64,000 nucleotides of DNA from Oceanobacillus polygoni (lineage in GTDB: Bacteria > Bacillota > Bacilli > Bacillales > Amphibacillaceae): assembly GCF_008304605.1 (NCBI RefSeq), contig NZ_PIJY01000030.1, forward strand, positions 195,155-259,154, read 5' to 3'. A program made the position numbers and the translations under genes. Positions within the stretch are counted from its first letter, which is position 1. Every line of letters starts with the position of its first letter. The notes below the pieces were generated by a model. It saw nothing but the letters and a program-made list of their open reading frames with translations. It was not told the DNA's origin and did not search any database. Positions 8,967-17,599 of this stretch are shown piece by piece.

Positions 8967-9125
8967 TTATTTTTTTTGATTATTGAACGTATAGATTCCT
9001 TTATTATTATGCAGTTGATCTTCAATAACACCGCTTTGGTAACTTTCATTTAATTGGTTCTGGACAGCGGCAACCCCTTCATTATCTTCAACAAGTTTCT
9101 GGTGTTTTCCTGCTTTCTTAGACAT
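8967..9125 (-). CDS. 52-residue hydrophilic protein, possible forespore gene
   Basis: Small gene reading MSKKAGKHQKLVEDNEGV at its start and ending GIYTFNNQKK, with tandem TAA stops. A consensus GGAGG lies nine bases before the ATG at 9125. A second ATG five bases upstream is out of frame. The protein is rich in K, N, Q and E, has no hydrophobic segment and resembles minor spore proteins in style, but I do not recognise a family. A perfect sigma-G-type -10 (CATACTA, 9147-9153 on the minus strand) lies 22 bases before the start; the -35 is poor. Spore function is inference. Confidence 0.65.
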   Translation of the reverse strand: MSKKAGKHQKLVEDNEGVAAVQNQLNESYQSGVIEDQLHNNKGIYTFNNQKK

Positions 9126-9206
9126 CGCATATCACCTCCATAGTTCTAGTATGTTCGAAAATCTGTAACAATCCCATAACTTTTATTACCAAATTAGTAT
9201 TGTTGC

Positions 9207-9232
9207 GCTTATATTCAGCGTATTCAGGGTAT
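9207..9232 (+). promoter_or_regulatory. Candidate sigma-B-type promoter of the Usp gene
   Basis: GCTTAT and GGGTAT separated by 14 bases resemble the general-stress consensus GTTTAA-N14-GGGTAT. A TATAAT (9232-9237) overlaps it, but no good sigma-A -35 lies 17 bases upstream. Stress control fits a universal stress protein but is unproven. Confidence 0.4.
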
Positions 9233-9261
9233 ATAATAAATATAGAAGGGAGAGATGAATC

Positions 9262-9690
9262 ATGGAATATAATAATATACTTGTTGCTGTAGACGGGTCA
9301 GAAGCTGCTGAAAAGGCATTTCAAAAATCATTAGATATCGCTAAACGCAATAATGCTCGTCTGATTCTTGCACATGTAGTTGATTCCCGTAGCTTTGCAA
9401 CTGCAGAAGCTTATGATCGAACTTTATCGGAGCGAGCAGAGGAATATGCTAAAGAATTACTCGACACATATGTTGAGAATGCGAATGCTGCTGGACTAAA
9501 CGATTTAATTAGATGTGTGGAATACGGTTCTCCTAAAGTTAAAATTGCGAAAGACATTGCTGAAAATTTTAATGCCGATCTAATTATTTGCGGTGCAACT
9601 GGGATGAATGCAGTTGAGCGCTTCCTAATCGGAAGTGTTTCTGAAAGCATCACGAGGTATGCATCATGTGACGTATTAGTAGTTCGATAA
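9262..9690 (+). CDS. Universal stress protein, UspA family
   Basis: 142-residue single Usp domain. The beta1 strand with the conserved aspartate reads NILVAVDGSEAAEKAF, and the ATP-binding motif is intact near the C-terminus (GATGMNAVERFLIGSVSES followed by CDVLVVR), so it should belong to the ATP-binding class. Such proteins accumulate under starvation or oxidative stress; no specific partner can be deduced. GAAGGGAGAG precedes the ATG. It converges on moaB with a shared terminator. Confidence 0.9.
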   Translation: MEYNNILVAVDGSEAAEKAFQKSLDIAKRNNARLILAHVVDSRSFATAEAYDRTLSERAEEYAKELLDTYVENANAAGLNDLIRCVEYGSPKVKIAKDIAENFNADLIICGATGMNAVERFLIGSVSESITRYASCDVLVVR

Positions 9691-9696
9691 ATAAAA

Positions 9697-9731
9697 AGCG
9701 CTTTGGGAGAACCCAAGGCGCTATATTTTTT
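9697..9731 (+). terminator. Terminator between Usp gene and moaB
   Basis: Eleven-base arms AGCGCTTTGGG / CCCAAGGCGCT (one G-T pair) with an AGAA loop, then a run of T. The T tract overlaps the end of moaB. Flanking A residues allow it to act in both directions. Confidence 0.85.
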
Positions 9732-10239
9732 CAACGTTCATGTCTTTTTTTATTTCATAGCAAATATGTTCAAGCTCTGGCATGATGATTTTATTCATTG
9801 CTAAGTCAACCGCATTTTCTGTTCCAGGAATGGAGAAAATAGCTGTATGCCTTCTTACTCCTGCTTTTGCACGAACTAAAATTGCCGCAGAAGCAATTTC
9901 TTGATAACAAAGCATTCGAAACAACTCGCCAAATCCATGTATTTCTTTCTCCAACATATCATCTAGCGTTTCAATCGTCACGTCATTCGTTGACAGCCCT
10001 GTTCCGCCATTCATAATAATAGCATCAACTTCTGGATTTTCTGCACCAGCGTCAATCATCTTGCGAATATCTTCCTTTTTATCTTTAATAATTTGTTTGA
10101 ATTTCACTTGATGCCCAGACTCCTCCAAAATTCTGCTTATGCAGTTACCTGCTTGATCTGTTTTTTCCGTACGTGTATTGCTGATTGAAAGAACCATGCA
10201 GTTGAGGGCTAAAATTTGTGTATCATCATGTCTTGCCAT
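9721..10239 (-). CDS. moaB: Molybdenum cofactor biosynthesis protein MoaB/MogA family
   Basis: 172-residue MoCF-domain protein. MoaB/MogA proteins bind molybdopterin and, in the MogA role, adenylate it before molybdate insertion. Conserved motifs visible are LSISNTRTEKTDQAG near the N-terminus, MNGGTGLSTNDVTIETL in the middle and SIPGTENAVDLAM near the C-terminus. The start is the ATG at 10239, eight bases after AAGGAGG. An ATG six bases upstream is too close to that site, and the open frame further up lacks a ribosome-binding site. No other molybdenum genes adjoin it. Confidence 0.9.
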   Translation of the reverse strand: MARHDDTQILALNCMVLSISNTRTEKTDQAGNCISRILEESGHQVKFKQIIKDKKEDIRKMIDAGAENPEVDAIIMNGGTGLSTNDVTIETLDDMLEKEIHGFGELFRMLCYQEIASAAILVRAKAGVRRHTAIFSIPGTENAVDLAMNKIIMPELEHICYEIKKDMNVEKI

Positions 10240-10286
10240 TTCCATCGCCTCCTTACCTATCTTATACCCATTTGACACAAAAAATA

Positions 10287-10325
10287 AAAAGGCCCTGCCA
10301 TAAAAATTTTATGGCAAAGCCTTTA
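10287..10325 (-). terminator. Rho-independent terminator after ackA
   Basis: Long imperfect stem, AAAGGC..TGCCATAAAA paired with TTTTATGGCA..GCCTTT, with flanking A residues giving a minus-strand T tract. It ends the ytxK-ackA transcript and isolates moaB. Confidence 0.85.
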
Positions 10326-10333
10326 AAAGCCAA

Positions 10334-11518
10334 TTAGTTACTTAAACGTACTGTATCTCTTGCAATCATTACTTCCTCATTCGTTGGGATAATAATAACT
10401 TTTACTGGTGAATGTGGGTAATTGATAAATTGTTCTTTCCCACGAACATCATTGAGTTTAGGATCCCAGTAAATACCCATGAATTCTAAACCAGTTAAAA
10501 TTTGCTCACGGATGGTTGTACTGTTTTCTCCAACACCGGCAGTAAAGATAATTGCGTCTACCCCGTTCATTTTTGCAGCATAAGAACCAATGTATTTATG
10601 AATACGATCTGCGAAAACCTTCAATGCTAGCTCGGCACGTGGATCAGTATCTGATTTTTCTTCAATATCACGTAAGTCACTGGAGAAACCGGATAATGCA
10701 AGCATTCCGCTCTTTTTGTTAAGCACATTAATTACTTCATCTGCAGTTTTACCAGTTTTATCCATAATATAAGGAATAAGTGCAGGGTCAATATTACCAG
10801 AACGTGTACCCATTGTTACACCTGCAAGCGGAGTGAAGCCCATCGACGTATCCAATGACTGACCATCTTTAATCGCTGTAATACTTGCTCCATTTCCGAT
10901 ATGGCAGGAAATTAAACGTAAATTATCAAGAGGGACACCCATTAATTCAGATGCACGTTCCGAAACGTATTTATGTGACGTGCCATGGAAACCATATTTC
11001 CGAATACCAAATTCCTCATAATACTCTTTTGGTAAGCTGTATAAATAAGAAGATTTCGGCATCGTTTGATGGAACGCAGTATCAAACACAGCAACCATAG
11101 GTACGTTTGGTAAAATTTCTTTAAATGCATGGATCCCTGTTAAGTTCGCAGGATTATGCAATGGTGCAAGCTCTGATGTTTCTTCAATTTTTGCAATCAC
11201 ATCGTCTGTAATTAGTACAGAGTCACTGAAATGCTCTCCACCATGTACAACACGATGACCAACAGCGTTAATCTCTTCAAACGATTGAATAACACTTGTG
11301 GAAATTAAAGAATCCAATAGCATTTTAACAGCAACTCCATGATCCGGAATATCAGTTACTGTTTTATCTTTCTTTCCATTAACTTCAATTGTAAAAATTG
11401 AATCATTCATTCCAATTCGTTCCACTAGCCCGATTGCTGCAACCGTTTCTTCGGGCATTTTAATCAATTGAAACTTTAAAGATGAACTACCTGCATTAAT
11501 TGCTAATACATTACTCAT
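10334..11518 (-). CDS. ackA: Acetate kinase
   Basis: Converts acetyl phosphate and ADP to acetate and ATP, the second step of overflow metabolism after Pta. 394 residues (B. subtilis AckA has 395). Family signatures are visible: [13 protein letters not shown] at the N-terminus, [11 protein letters not shown], the catalytic [10 protein letters not shown] region, [14 protein letters not shown], and [10 protein letters not shown] near the C-terminus. The start is the ATG at 11518, nine bases after GGAG. Only 18 bases separate it from ytxK, so the two genes form an operon. Confidence 0.95.
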   Translation of the reverse strand: MSNVLAINAGSSSLKFQLIKMPEETVAAIGLVERIGMNDSIFTIEVNGKKDKTVTDIPDHGVAVKMLLDSLISTSVIQSFEEINAVGHRVVHGGEHFSDSVLITDDVIAKIEETSELAPLHNPANLTGIHAFKEILPNVPMVAVFDTAFHQTMPKSSYLYSLPKEYYEEFGIRKYGFHGTSHKYVSERASELMGVPLDNLRLISCHIGNGASITAIKDGQSLDTSMGFTPLAGVTMGTRSGNIDPALIPYIMDKTGKTADEVINVLNKKSGMLALSGFSSDLRDIEEKSDTDPRAELALKVFADRIHKYIGSYAAKMNGVDAIIFTAGVGENSTTIREQILTGLEFMGIYWDPKLNDVRGKEQFINYPHSPVKVIIIPTNEEVMIARDTVRLSN

Positions 11519-11536
11519 TGCTGTCAACTCCTAAAA

Positions 11537-12520
11537 TTAATGTTGGTAACTTTCAAACCACCTGTTCATTTGTCCAAGGATGTCTGCCATCGCATTGGCA
11601 TTTTTAAAGGACGGCATTTGTACAAGCAGTGGCTGTTTTGGCGCACTTGTTGATGCAGATTTTTTCTGCAAAACGAGAATGCTCTTTGCATTCTTTTCTG
11701 ATTTAAATGCTGTTTCAGGTAAACGAATAACCCCAATTATATGAGCGTGTTCTTGAAGATAGGCATGTAGCTTATCTGATTGATCACTGTCGAAAAGAAA
11801 TTCTGGAACGACTAAAATCAGATAGCCCGCATCCTTTATATAGCGCAAACTTTGCTCAATAAACAAGTGATGTGCGTAAGAATTGCCCGTATCTGCTTTT
11901 AACTGGTATTCATTCGCTACGATTTCGTCTGGATAGTATCCGACAGGAAAATCAGCGACAATTAAATCGACTGGATCGATTAGGAACGGTCGCAGGCTGT
12001 CCTGATGGAAAAATTCAATTTCCTTTTTCTGCAGATTTGCATTGATAACCGATAACTGAATTAAGGTTGGGTCAACCTCACTTGCATAGGCTGTTACGTT
12101 TTGCTTTAACTGCCCAAGAACGGTTGTCAATAAATTCGCTGTCCCACTTACCAGATCAAAAACGCGCAGTTCCTCTTTATCTTTTGTAAGTTTATCGGCA
12201 AGATACCCGACAATTAGCCCTACTGACTCCGGTGTCATCACATGTTGCTGCTGTGTAGAGTCCTTCATCCCTTTTAAAATAGCAAGCTGGATTGCCTTGC
12301 GGACATCTTCAGCTTCATAGGAATGAAAATCTATATTAGCTAAAGCGCTATGTAATTTTCGATTTAAAATATCGTCCATGTCTTCAGGTGCACCTTCATA
12401 AAATAAGAACTCCATCGCGATTGTTAAACTTTCAAGATAAGGTTCATTTAGGTGCTGCTGAATGATTGTCGTTGTTTCATCCAACCAGCCGAATAACGTT
12501 TCGACACTTGATTTTTCCAT
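11537..12520 (-). CDS. ytxK: YtxK: N6-adenine-type SAM-dependent methyltransferase homologue
   Basis: 327 residues. The SAM-binding loop is seen as RVFDLVSGTANLLTTVL (about residues 118-134), and the catalytic-motif position reads VDLIVADFPVGYYP. It therefore has DFPV where N6-adenine methyltransferases carry (D/N)PPY/F. The change at the second and fourth positions leaves it open whether it methylates DNA. An N-terminal helical domain of about 90 residues precedes the methyltransferase fold, as in the HsdM-like branch. It heads the ytxK-ackA operon as in B. subtilis. The ATG at 12520 follows GGGGG by seven bases; the in-frame TTG two codons upstream is less likely. Confidence 0.88.
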   Translation of the reverse strand: MEKSSVETLFGWLDETTTIIQQHLNEPYLESLTIAMEFLFYEGAPEDMDDILNRKLHSALANIDFHSYEAEDVRKAIQLAILKGMKDSTQQQHVMTPESVGLIVGYLADKLTKDKEELRVFDLVSGTANLLTTVLGQLKQNVTAYASEVDPTLIQLSVINANLQKKEIEFFHQDSLRPFLIDPVDLIVADFPVGYYPDEIVANEYQLKADTGNSYAHHLFIEQSLRYIKDAGYLILVVPEFLFDSDQSDKLHAYLQEHAHIIGVIRLPETAFKSEKNAKSILVLQKKSASTSAPKQPLLVQMPSFKNANAMADILGQMNRWFESYQH

Positions 12521-12556
12521 GAACAATCCCCCATTCTATTCTTTCACAACTTTACT

Positions 12557-12586
12557 AGTGTAACAAATTACACATTGATATGTAAA
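12557..12586 (-). promoter_or_regulatory. Sigma-A promoter of ytxK-ackA
   Basis: On the minus strand TTTACA and TACACT are separated by 18 bases, 36 bases upstream of ytxK. Confidence 0.6.
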
Positions 12587-12603
12587 CTAAATTGAAATCT
12601 GTC

Positions 12604-12618
12604 TTAAAAGCGTTAATA
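12604..12618. promoter_or_regulatory. cre-like site upstream of ytxK-ackA promoter
   Basis: TTAAAAGCGTTAATA matches the CcpA consensus WTGNAANCGNWNNCW except at two positions. It is centred about 60 bases upstream of the expected transcription start. In B. subtilis, CcpA activates ackA from an upstream cre at a similar distance. Position supports activation; the mismatches lower confidence. Confidence 0.45.
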
Positions 12619-12764
12619 TTCGTTATAACATTAGGGTAGATACTGAGTTGCACTTATGTAAATAGGACTGTATCATAACTTTCTTGTCCGAGAAAAAATC
12701 GCCTCATAAAAAAGTTAAATTTTATAAATCAACTATTTGGTGAACAATTGAGCAAGCCTTTACC

Positions 12765-12803
12765 AGTAAAATCTCTCCTCGTTAAACCGGGAGAGATTTT
12801 ACT
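12765..12803 (-). terminator. Rho-independent terminator after tpx
   Basis: Fourteen-base perfect arms AGTAAAATCTCTCC / GGAGAGATTTTACT with an 11-base loop, five bases beyond the tpx stop. Confidence 0.88.
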
Positions 12804-12807
12804 TTCC

Positions 12808-13308
12808 TTATTCTGCTTCACCTGCAGCCTTTAATGCTGCTTCGTAATCAGGATGTGTTGATACTTCCTCAACATATTCTACATGTCTTACATCATCATT
12901 GGAGTCCACAACAAAGATTGCTCTTGCAAGTAGTCGTAATTCCTCTATTAACACACCATACTTTTCACCAAAATCTGCATCGCGATGATCAGAAAGTGTG
13001 TCGACTTTCTTAATTCCATTGGCAGCACACCAACGACTTTGAGCAAATGGCAGATCCATGCTAATCGTTAACACGACAACATTATCCAACTTATCTGCCT
13101 CTTCATTAAAGCGTCTTGTTTGCTCGGAACAAACGCCTGTATCAATAGAAGGAACAACACTGATTAATTTTACTTTGCCACTATAATCCTTTAACGTAAC
13201 CTCTTTCAAATCATTGGATAACACTTTAAAATCAGGAGCTTTATCTCCTACTTTAACTTCAGTTCCAATTAATGTAACAGGCTCTTGCTTAAAAGTAACA
13301 TTTACCAT
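12808..13308 (-). CDS. tpx: Thiol peroxidase (2-Cys atypical peroxiredoxin)
   Basis: Thioredoxin-dependent peroxidase that reduces hydrogen peroxide and alkyl hydroperoxides in the cytoplasm. 166 residues. The peroxidatic cysteine lies in [18 protein letters not shown] (about residue 60) and the resolving cysteine in [20 protein letters not shown] (about residue 94), the Tpx spacing. Both are intact. It is transcribed alone behind its own terminator, next to ytfJ as in B. subtilis. Confidence 0.94.
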   Translation of the reverse strand: MVNVTFKQEPVTLIGTEVKVGDKAPDFKVLSNDLKEVTLKDYSGKVKLISVVPSIDTGVCSEQTRRFNEEADKLDNVVVLTISMDLPFAQSRWCAANGIKKVDTLSDHRDADFGEKYGVLIEELRLLARAIFVVDSNDDVRHVEYVEEVSTHPDYEAALKAAGEAE

Positions 13309-13461
13309 TCTTTGTATTCCTCCCTTTATTTCAAACCTATCATTTATTATGAAGATATCCCCACTGCCTGTCCAATAATTCGAGCTGAAAAACTATTAAA
13401 TTTATGTGAACGAGGCATTCATCCTATACTTACCCAAAAAGCTTCGAGATAAAACCTCAGA

Positions 13462-13932
13462 TTAAATATCGAATTGAATGGGACCATCGCGACGTCGATC
13501 TTCTTTTTCCTTCACTTTTTCTTCCTTGTCACTACCTTTTTTTGATTCGGCTGATTCCTTCATTAATTGTTGCACTTTATCAACTACCTGTGGGGCGAAG
13601 TCAATCATCTTTTCGTATAGTTGGATGTGCTGATCCATGTGAACCATTTTAATTCCTTGCTCATTAACGATTAAGAAGGCAACTGGAGTAATCGATACTC
13701 CTCCCCCGCTTCCACCTCCAAATGGCAATGTAGCATCTGAATCTCCATCGGAATGATTGGGGCTAAATTCACTACCTCCTGCAGCGAAACCGAAACCTAC
13801 TTTTGATACAGGGATAATCAGACTACCATCTAACGACTTCACCGGATCTCCTATAATCGTATTTACTTCCACCATTTTCTGCAAATTCTCCATTGCCGTT
13901 GTCATTAGACCTTGTATTGGATGCTCTTCCAT
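13462..13932 (-). CDS. ytfJ: Sporulation protein YtfJ (GerW)
   Basis: 156 residues of the GerW/YtfJ family, made in the forespore and needed in B. subtilis for normal germination. The conserved N-terminal helix (HPIQGLMTTAMENLQKMVE) is followed by a glycine-rich stretch (FGFAAGGSEF, then LPFGGGSGGGVSITP) and a charged C-terminal tail. Its ATG overlaps the stop of ytfI (TAATG), and its Shine-Dalgarno sequence AAGGAGG lies inside ytfI, so the two are translationally coupled. I see no clear forespore promoter immediately upstream of the pair. Confidence 0.92.
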   Translation of the reverse strand: MEEHPIQGLMTTAMENLQKMVEVNTIIGDPVKSLDGSLIIPVSKVGFGFAAGGSEFSPNHSDGDSDATLPFGGGSGGGVSITPVAFLIVNEQGIKMVHMDQHIQLYEKMIDFAPQVVDKVQQLMKESAESKKGSDKEEKVKEKEDRRRDGPIQFDI

Positions 13933-14528
13933 TATGCGTTTCCTCCTTCATCAGTTTGTAAAGCTTCCTTCATCGCTTGAAGATACTTCTTCCGCTTTGT
14001 AAAAACGTATATAGCTTTCCCTAACCGTATCGATAACATACAATCCAAATTTGTATATAAAAATCGATGTTGAAAATTAGGTTCCAAGTAAACAATTGGT
14101 TTACATTTCACTTGTAATTTGTTGATCAAATAGAGACTTAAGGTGTTTTTAACTGTCCATAATCCTCCACTCATGATCCCTGTCAGAGCTGCATTTCCAG
14201 TACCGCCAACTGTATTCCAATTAAATTGATGCAAGCGAATGGGTTTTAATAGAGTATTTAACAGACGATTAACTTTTTGCAACTTTTGATAATAGAACTT
14301 TATTTTTCCAGAAAAAAATGTCAAACTCTCTTCACCGCTCGCAGTAGAATTATCATTGAACTTGGATAGATCGTAGCTTTTTTTATACAATTTGATTCGC
14401 AAAATAAATATAGAAACAGTCACATGCTGTTTCGTCTGCTCATAAATGTACTGAATGGAAATGTAGATACTGGAAAATAATAGTATCACTAAAAATAAAA
14501 TAATAACGAAGAAAACGACAAGCAGCAT
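13932..14528 (-). CDS. ytfI: YtfI, DUF2953 membrane-anchored protein
   Basis: 198 residues: an N-terminal membrane helix (about 1-22) followed by a basic, mostly beta-strand-predicted region. The family (DUF2953) has no known activity but is nearly always paired with ytfJ in spore formers. That pairing and the shared TAATG junction suggest a sporulation role, which is inference. Confidence 0.85.
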   Translation of the reverse strand: MLLVVFFVIILFLVILLFSSIYISIQYIYEQTKQHVTVSIFILRIKLYKKSYDLSKFNDNSTASGEESLTFFSGKIKFYYQKLQKVNRLLNTLLKPIRLHQFNWNTVGGTGNAALTGIMSGGLWTVKNTLSLYLINKLQVKCKPIVYLEPNFQHRFLYTNLDCMLSIRLGKAIYVFTKRKKYLQAMKEALQTDEGGNA

Positions 14529-14675
14529 ATCGTGCCAACTCTCTTACACAATCTATTGTTTGTCACTAGTCTGTAGCAATTAGAATGTTTTTAAACGTTT
14601 TAACTCCAGATTATTAGGATATTAAAAAAAGGAATGCTATGATAAAGAAAAAGGCAATTATTGGAGGGTTAGTTA

Positions 14676-15476
14676 ATGGACAATCGTAGAAACATGTTTT
14701 TTTATTATCATAAAGATGGAGAAACGGATGATAAAGTAGAAACCTTACAAAAGTTAGCTATTGAAAACGGATTTACTATCGTCGATAACCACAAGGATGC
14801 CAATATTATCGTGAGCATTGGCGGTGATGGCGCGTTCCTGCAAGCTGTTCGAAAGACAGGCTTCAGGCAGGACTGTCTCTATACTGGAATCACGCGTGAA
14901 GGACAATCCGGATTATATTGTGATTTCAATATTGATAATTTTGACCAAATGCTCCATTCCCTTCAGCATGATGAATTAGAGGTACGGCGTTTTCCAATTA
15001 TTAAGGCACAAATTAATGATGGCAATTCTTTCTATTGCCTAAACGAAGTAACCATTCGTTCCACAATCGTAAAAACAATCGTTATGGATGTAGAAATTGA
15101 TGGAACCCATTTTGAAACATTCCGTGGTGATGGACTGATTGTTGCTACCCCAACGGGTAGTACCGGTTATACGAAATCAGCTCGCGGTGCTGTCATTGAC
15201 CCCCTAACAGCATGCTTCCAAATTTCAGAAGTCGCATCGCTTAATAATAACCAATATCGCACACTCGGCTCGTCGTTTATTTTAAACAAAGGGCGGCATT
15301 TAAAATTAAAAGTACTTCAGGAAGGCAATGATTATCCAATTATTAGTCTCGATAATGAAGCACATTCAATTCGTCAAATCGATAACATTCAGGTTACGAT
15401 GGACGATTGTGTAATCAAGACGGTGAAACTGAAAAATAACTCTTATTGGGATCGGGTAAAACGAACATTTTTATAA
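14676..15476 (+). CDS. nadK2: NAD kinase 2 (PpnK/NadF family)
   Basis: Phosphorylates NAD to NADP with ATP or polyphosphate. 266 residues. The GGDG motif is in IVSIGGDGAFLQAV (about residues 45-58), the NE.T nucleotide-binding motif reads LNEVTIRS (about 126), and the glycine-rich motif is in ATPTGSTGYTKSARG (about 157-171), all intact. B. subtilis encodes two paralogues; position beside ytfI/ytcJ and length match the second (YtdI, 267 residues). GGAGGG precedes the ATG. Confidence 0.92.
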   Translation: MDNRRNMFFYYHKDGETDDKVETLQKLAIENGFTIVDNHKDANIIVSIGGDGAFLQAVRKTGFRQDCLYTGITREGQSGLYCDFNIDNFDQMLHSLQHDELEVRRFPIIKAQINDGNSFYCLNEVTIRSTIVKTIVMDVEIDGTHFETFRGDGLIVATPTGSTGYTKSARGAVIDPLTACFQISEVASLNNNQYRTLGSSFILNKGRHLKLKVLQEGNDYPIISLDNEAHSIRQIDNIQVTMDDCVIKTVKLKNNSYWDRVKRTFL

Positions 15477-15485
15477 TAGATGAAA

Positions 15486-15520
15486 AAAAATCCTTCTCGT
15501 TAGGCCAGAGAAGGATTTTT
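15486..15520 (+). terminator. Terminator between NAD kinase gene and ytcJ
   Basis: Thirteen-base arms AAAAATCCTTCTC / GAGAAGGATTTTT with a 9-base loop and flanking A and T runs, between convergent genes. It should work in both directions. Confidence 0.9.
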
Positions 15521-15529
15521 ATTGATAGG

Positions 15530-17119
15530 TTACGTACGGCGGTAAACAATGTCACCATCGATAACGGTCATTGCAACTTGAATCGCATGAATCTGTTCTT
15601 CCTCTACTTGAAAAATATCTTCATCCAAGATTGTGAAATCAGCTTTGTAATTTTCTTTAATAAGACCTCTCAAAGATTCTCTGCCAATAGCGTAAGCACT
15701 ACCTGTCGTATATAGATGTACCGCATCAAAAACGGATAGTTGTTCTGCTCTGTTATATATGTTTCCATCAAACGTGGACTGGCGCCGTACCGCTGCTTCT
15801 ATACCAAGTAAAGGATCTACCTGCTCAACAGGTGCATCTGAGCCACCTGCACATCTTATCTGATTATCGAGTAATGTTTTCCAAGCATAGGCAAGCGGAA
15901 GTCGTTCTTGCCCAATTCGTTCGATAACCCATGGAAAATCAGAGGCGACAAATGTCGGCTGGATATCAACTACTACCGGAAGGCGTTTAAGCCTTTGTAA
16001 TGTGGATTCATTTAAAATTTGACCATGAATGATCCGATCTCTCTTTTCCCCTTGTATTGGATATTTTTCAATGACAGCTATTACCTCTTCAAGCGCCTGA
16101 TCACCGATTGCATGGATCGCAATTGGTAAGTCATGGGATCTCGCTTTTGCAACAAGCACTTCGAGATCTGCCTTCGTATGCATTGGCACACCCATATTTT
16201 TTGGATCATCACTGTAACTTTGAGTGAGCCATGCTGTTCTTCCCCCAAGTGCCCCATCAGAGAAAATCTTAATGGCTCCGAGTTCAACATAATCAGTTCC
16301 GCTCCGGTAACCAAGATTCGCTGTTATTAAATCATCCATCACTTCATGATGAACAAGCAAATGTGCCTTAAATTTATTGGAAGTGTGTAGGGCACGATAA
16401 TATGCATCCAGTGTTTTTTGGAAGCCTCCATAATAAAAAAGATCTTCCGTATGACCGCCAACCAATCCTTTTGATACGAGATCATTTACCGCTATTTTAA
16501 TAACATTTTCTAAATAACTTCCAGTTACTTCCGGCATTATTCCTTTTATCATGTCTTGTGCGGCATCATGAAAATATCCGGTCGCCTCCCCTTGTTCGTC
16601 TCGGACTATTATTCCGCTATCCGGATCTGGTGTTGTATCATCAACACCTGCAAGCTCCATCGCCTTGGAATTAGCGAGCAATGCATGTCTGCAAACACGA
16701 GTAAGCATCATTGGGTTATCTGGGCAGATTGCATCAAGTTCTGACTTATGAATAATCACTGGCTCATCCCATTGATTTTCATTCCACCCTTCACCTATTA
16801 GCCATTCTCCCTCAGCCAGATGTGCTACTCTCCCCTTTAATGCAGCTTTGACATCACTTGCTGACTTCATTTGTGATAAATCCAAGCGTAATAGCTTCTC
16901 ACCATGACCAATAATATGCAGGTGACTATCAACAAATCCAGGAAGCATCGTTTTACCTTGAAGATTTATTTCATGCTCGATTTGTTTATCAAATTGTTTG
17001 TGTATCGATTCGTATGTACCAATTGCCTTAATTGCATCTTTTTCAGTATAAACCGTATCAACAGCTTCCCCTTCATTTTCCAAAGTGTAAATTTGTCCGC
17101 CAAACCATAAGACCCCCAT
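15530..17119 (-). CDS. ytcJ: YtcJ, metal-dependent amidohydrolase
   Basis: 529 residues, the same length as B. subtilis YtcJ. Amidohydrolase superfamily (amidohydro_3): the first metal site is VDSHLHIIGHG, with later conserved residues in PIAIHAIGDQALEEV and near the C-terminus GGSDAPVEQVDPLLG. The substrate is unknown; relatives act on N-substituted formamides or cyclic amides. The ATG at 17119 is six bases after AGGGGG. An ATG two codons upstream overlaps that site. Confidence 0.88.
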   Translation of the reverse strand: MGVLWFGGQIYTLENEGEAVDTVYTEKDAIKAIGTYESIHKQFDKQIEHEINLQGKTMLPGFVDSHLHIIGHGEKLLRLDLSQMKSASDVKAALKGRVAHLAEGEWLIGEGWNENQWDEPVIIHKSELDAICPDNPMMLTRVCRHALLANSKAMELAGVDDTTPDPDSGIIVRDEQGEATGYFHDAAQDMIKGIMPEVTGSYLENVIKIAVNDLVSKGLVGGHTEDLFYYGGFQKTLDAYYRALHTSNKFKAHLLVHHEVMDDLITANLGYRSGTDYVELGAIKIFSDGALGGRTAWLTQSYSDDPKNMGVPMHTKADLEVLVAKARSHDLPIAIHAIGDQALEEVIAVIEKYPIQGEKRDRIIHGQILNESTLQRLKRLPVVVDIQPTFVASDFPWVIERIGQERLPLAYAWKTLLDNQIRCAGGSDAPVEQVDPLLGIEAAVRRQSTFDGNIYNRAEQLSVFDAVHLYTTGSAYAIGRESLRGLIKENYKADFTILDEDIFQVEEEQIHAIQVAMTVIDGDIVYRRT

Positions 17120-17246
17120 GCTCATCCCCCTAAAACTGTAAAAATATTCGATTATCTAAAACTTTACGCATTGATGGCAGAAAATGCAAGCAACATTTTT
17201 CGATTTCACGACCAAAAGATACATGCATTCCTTCCTATAAAACTTA

Positions 17247-17276
17247 AGAGCTACCCTTGAATTCAAGAGTAGCTCT
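17247..17276 (-). terminator. Hairpin after sspA
   Basis: Outer arms AGAGCTAC / GTAGCTCT enclose a second palindrome CTTGAATTCAAG. It lies 22 bases beyond the SASP stop. Confidence 0.7.
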
Positions 17277-17298
17277 AGCCAATTTTATTTAATTATTG

Positions 17299-17496
17299 TT
17301 ATTGCATACCGCCGAACTGTTGTTCAGCCATTGAAACTAGACGTTTTGTAATTTCTCCACCAACAGAACCGTTAGCACGAGAAGTTGAGTCTGGACCAAG
17401 TTGTACACCAAATTCTTGAGCGATTTCATACTTCATTTGATCTAGCGCTTGTTGAGCACCAGGAACTACTAATTGGTTTGAATTGCTTGTCGCCAT
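17299..17496 (-). CDS. sspA: Alpha/beta-type small acid-soluble spore protein
   Basis: 65-residue DNA-coating protein of the forespore core; it binds DNA, shifts it towards an A-like form and protects it from UV and heat. The germination-protease cleavage region YEIAQEFGV (about residues 23-31) and the DNA-binding motif [16 protein letters not shown] (about 38-54) are intact. Position next to thiI matches B. subtilis sspA. A near-consensus sigma-G promoter lies just upstream, and an AAGGAGGTG Shine-Dalgarno sequence precedes the ATG. Confidence 0.95.
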   Translation of the reverse strand: MATSNSNQLVVPGAQQALDQMKYEIAQEFGVQLGPDSTSRANGSVGGEITKRLVSMAEQQFGGMQ

Positions 17497-17520
17497 GTTA
17501 GTTCACCTCCTTGGTACTTA

Positions 17521-17550
17521 TAGAATGTCTCATCTGGAGGTAAAACATGC
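17521..17550 (-). promoter_or_regulatory. Sigma-G (forespore) promoter of sspA
   Basis: On the minus strand GCATGT and CATTCTA are separated by 17 bases, 24 bases before the sspA start. This fits the forespore sigma-G pattern GNATR / CATNNTA. Confidence 0.75.
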
Positions 17551-17599
17551 AGAAATAAAATTGGTAGTTCCTGTTATTTTCTCTAATATTTGTTACACT

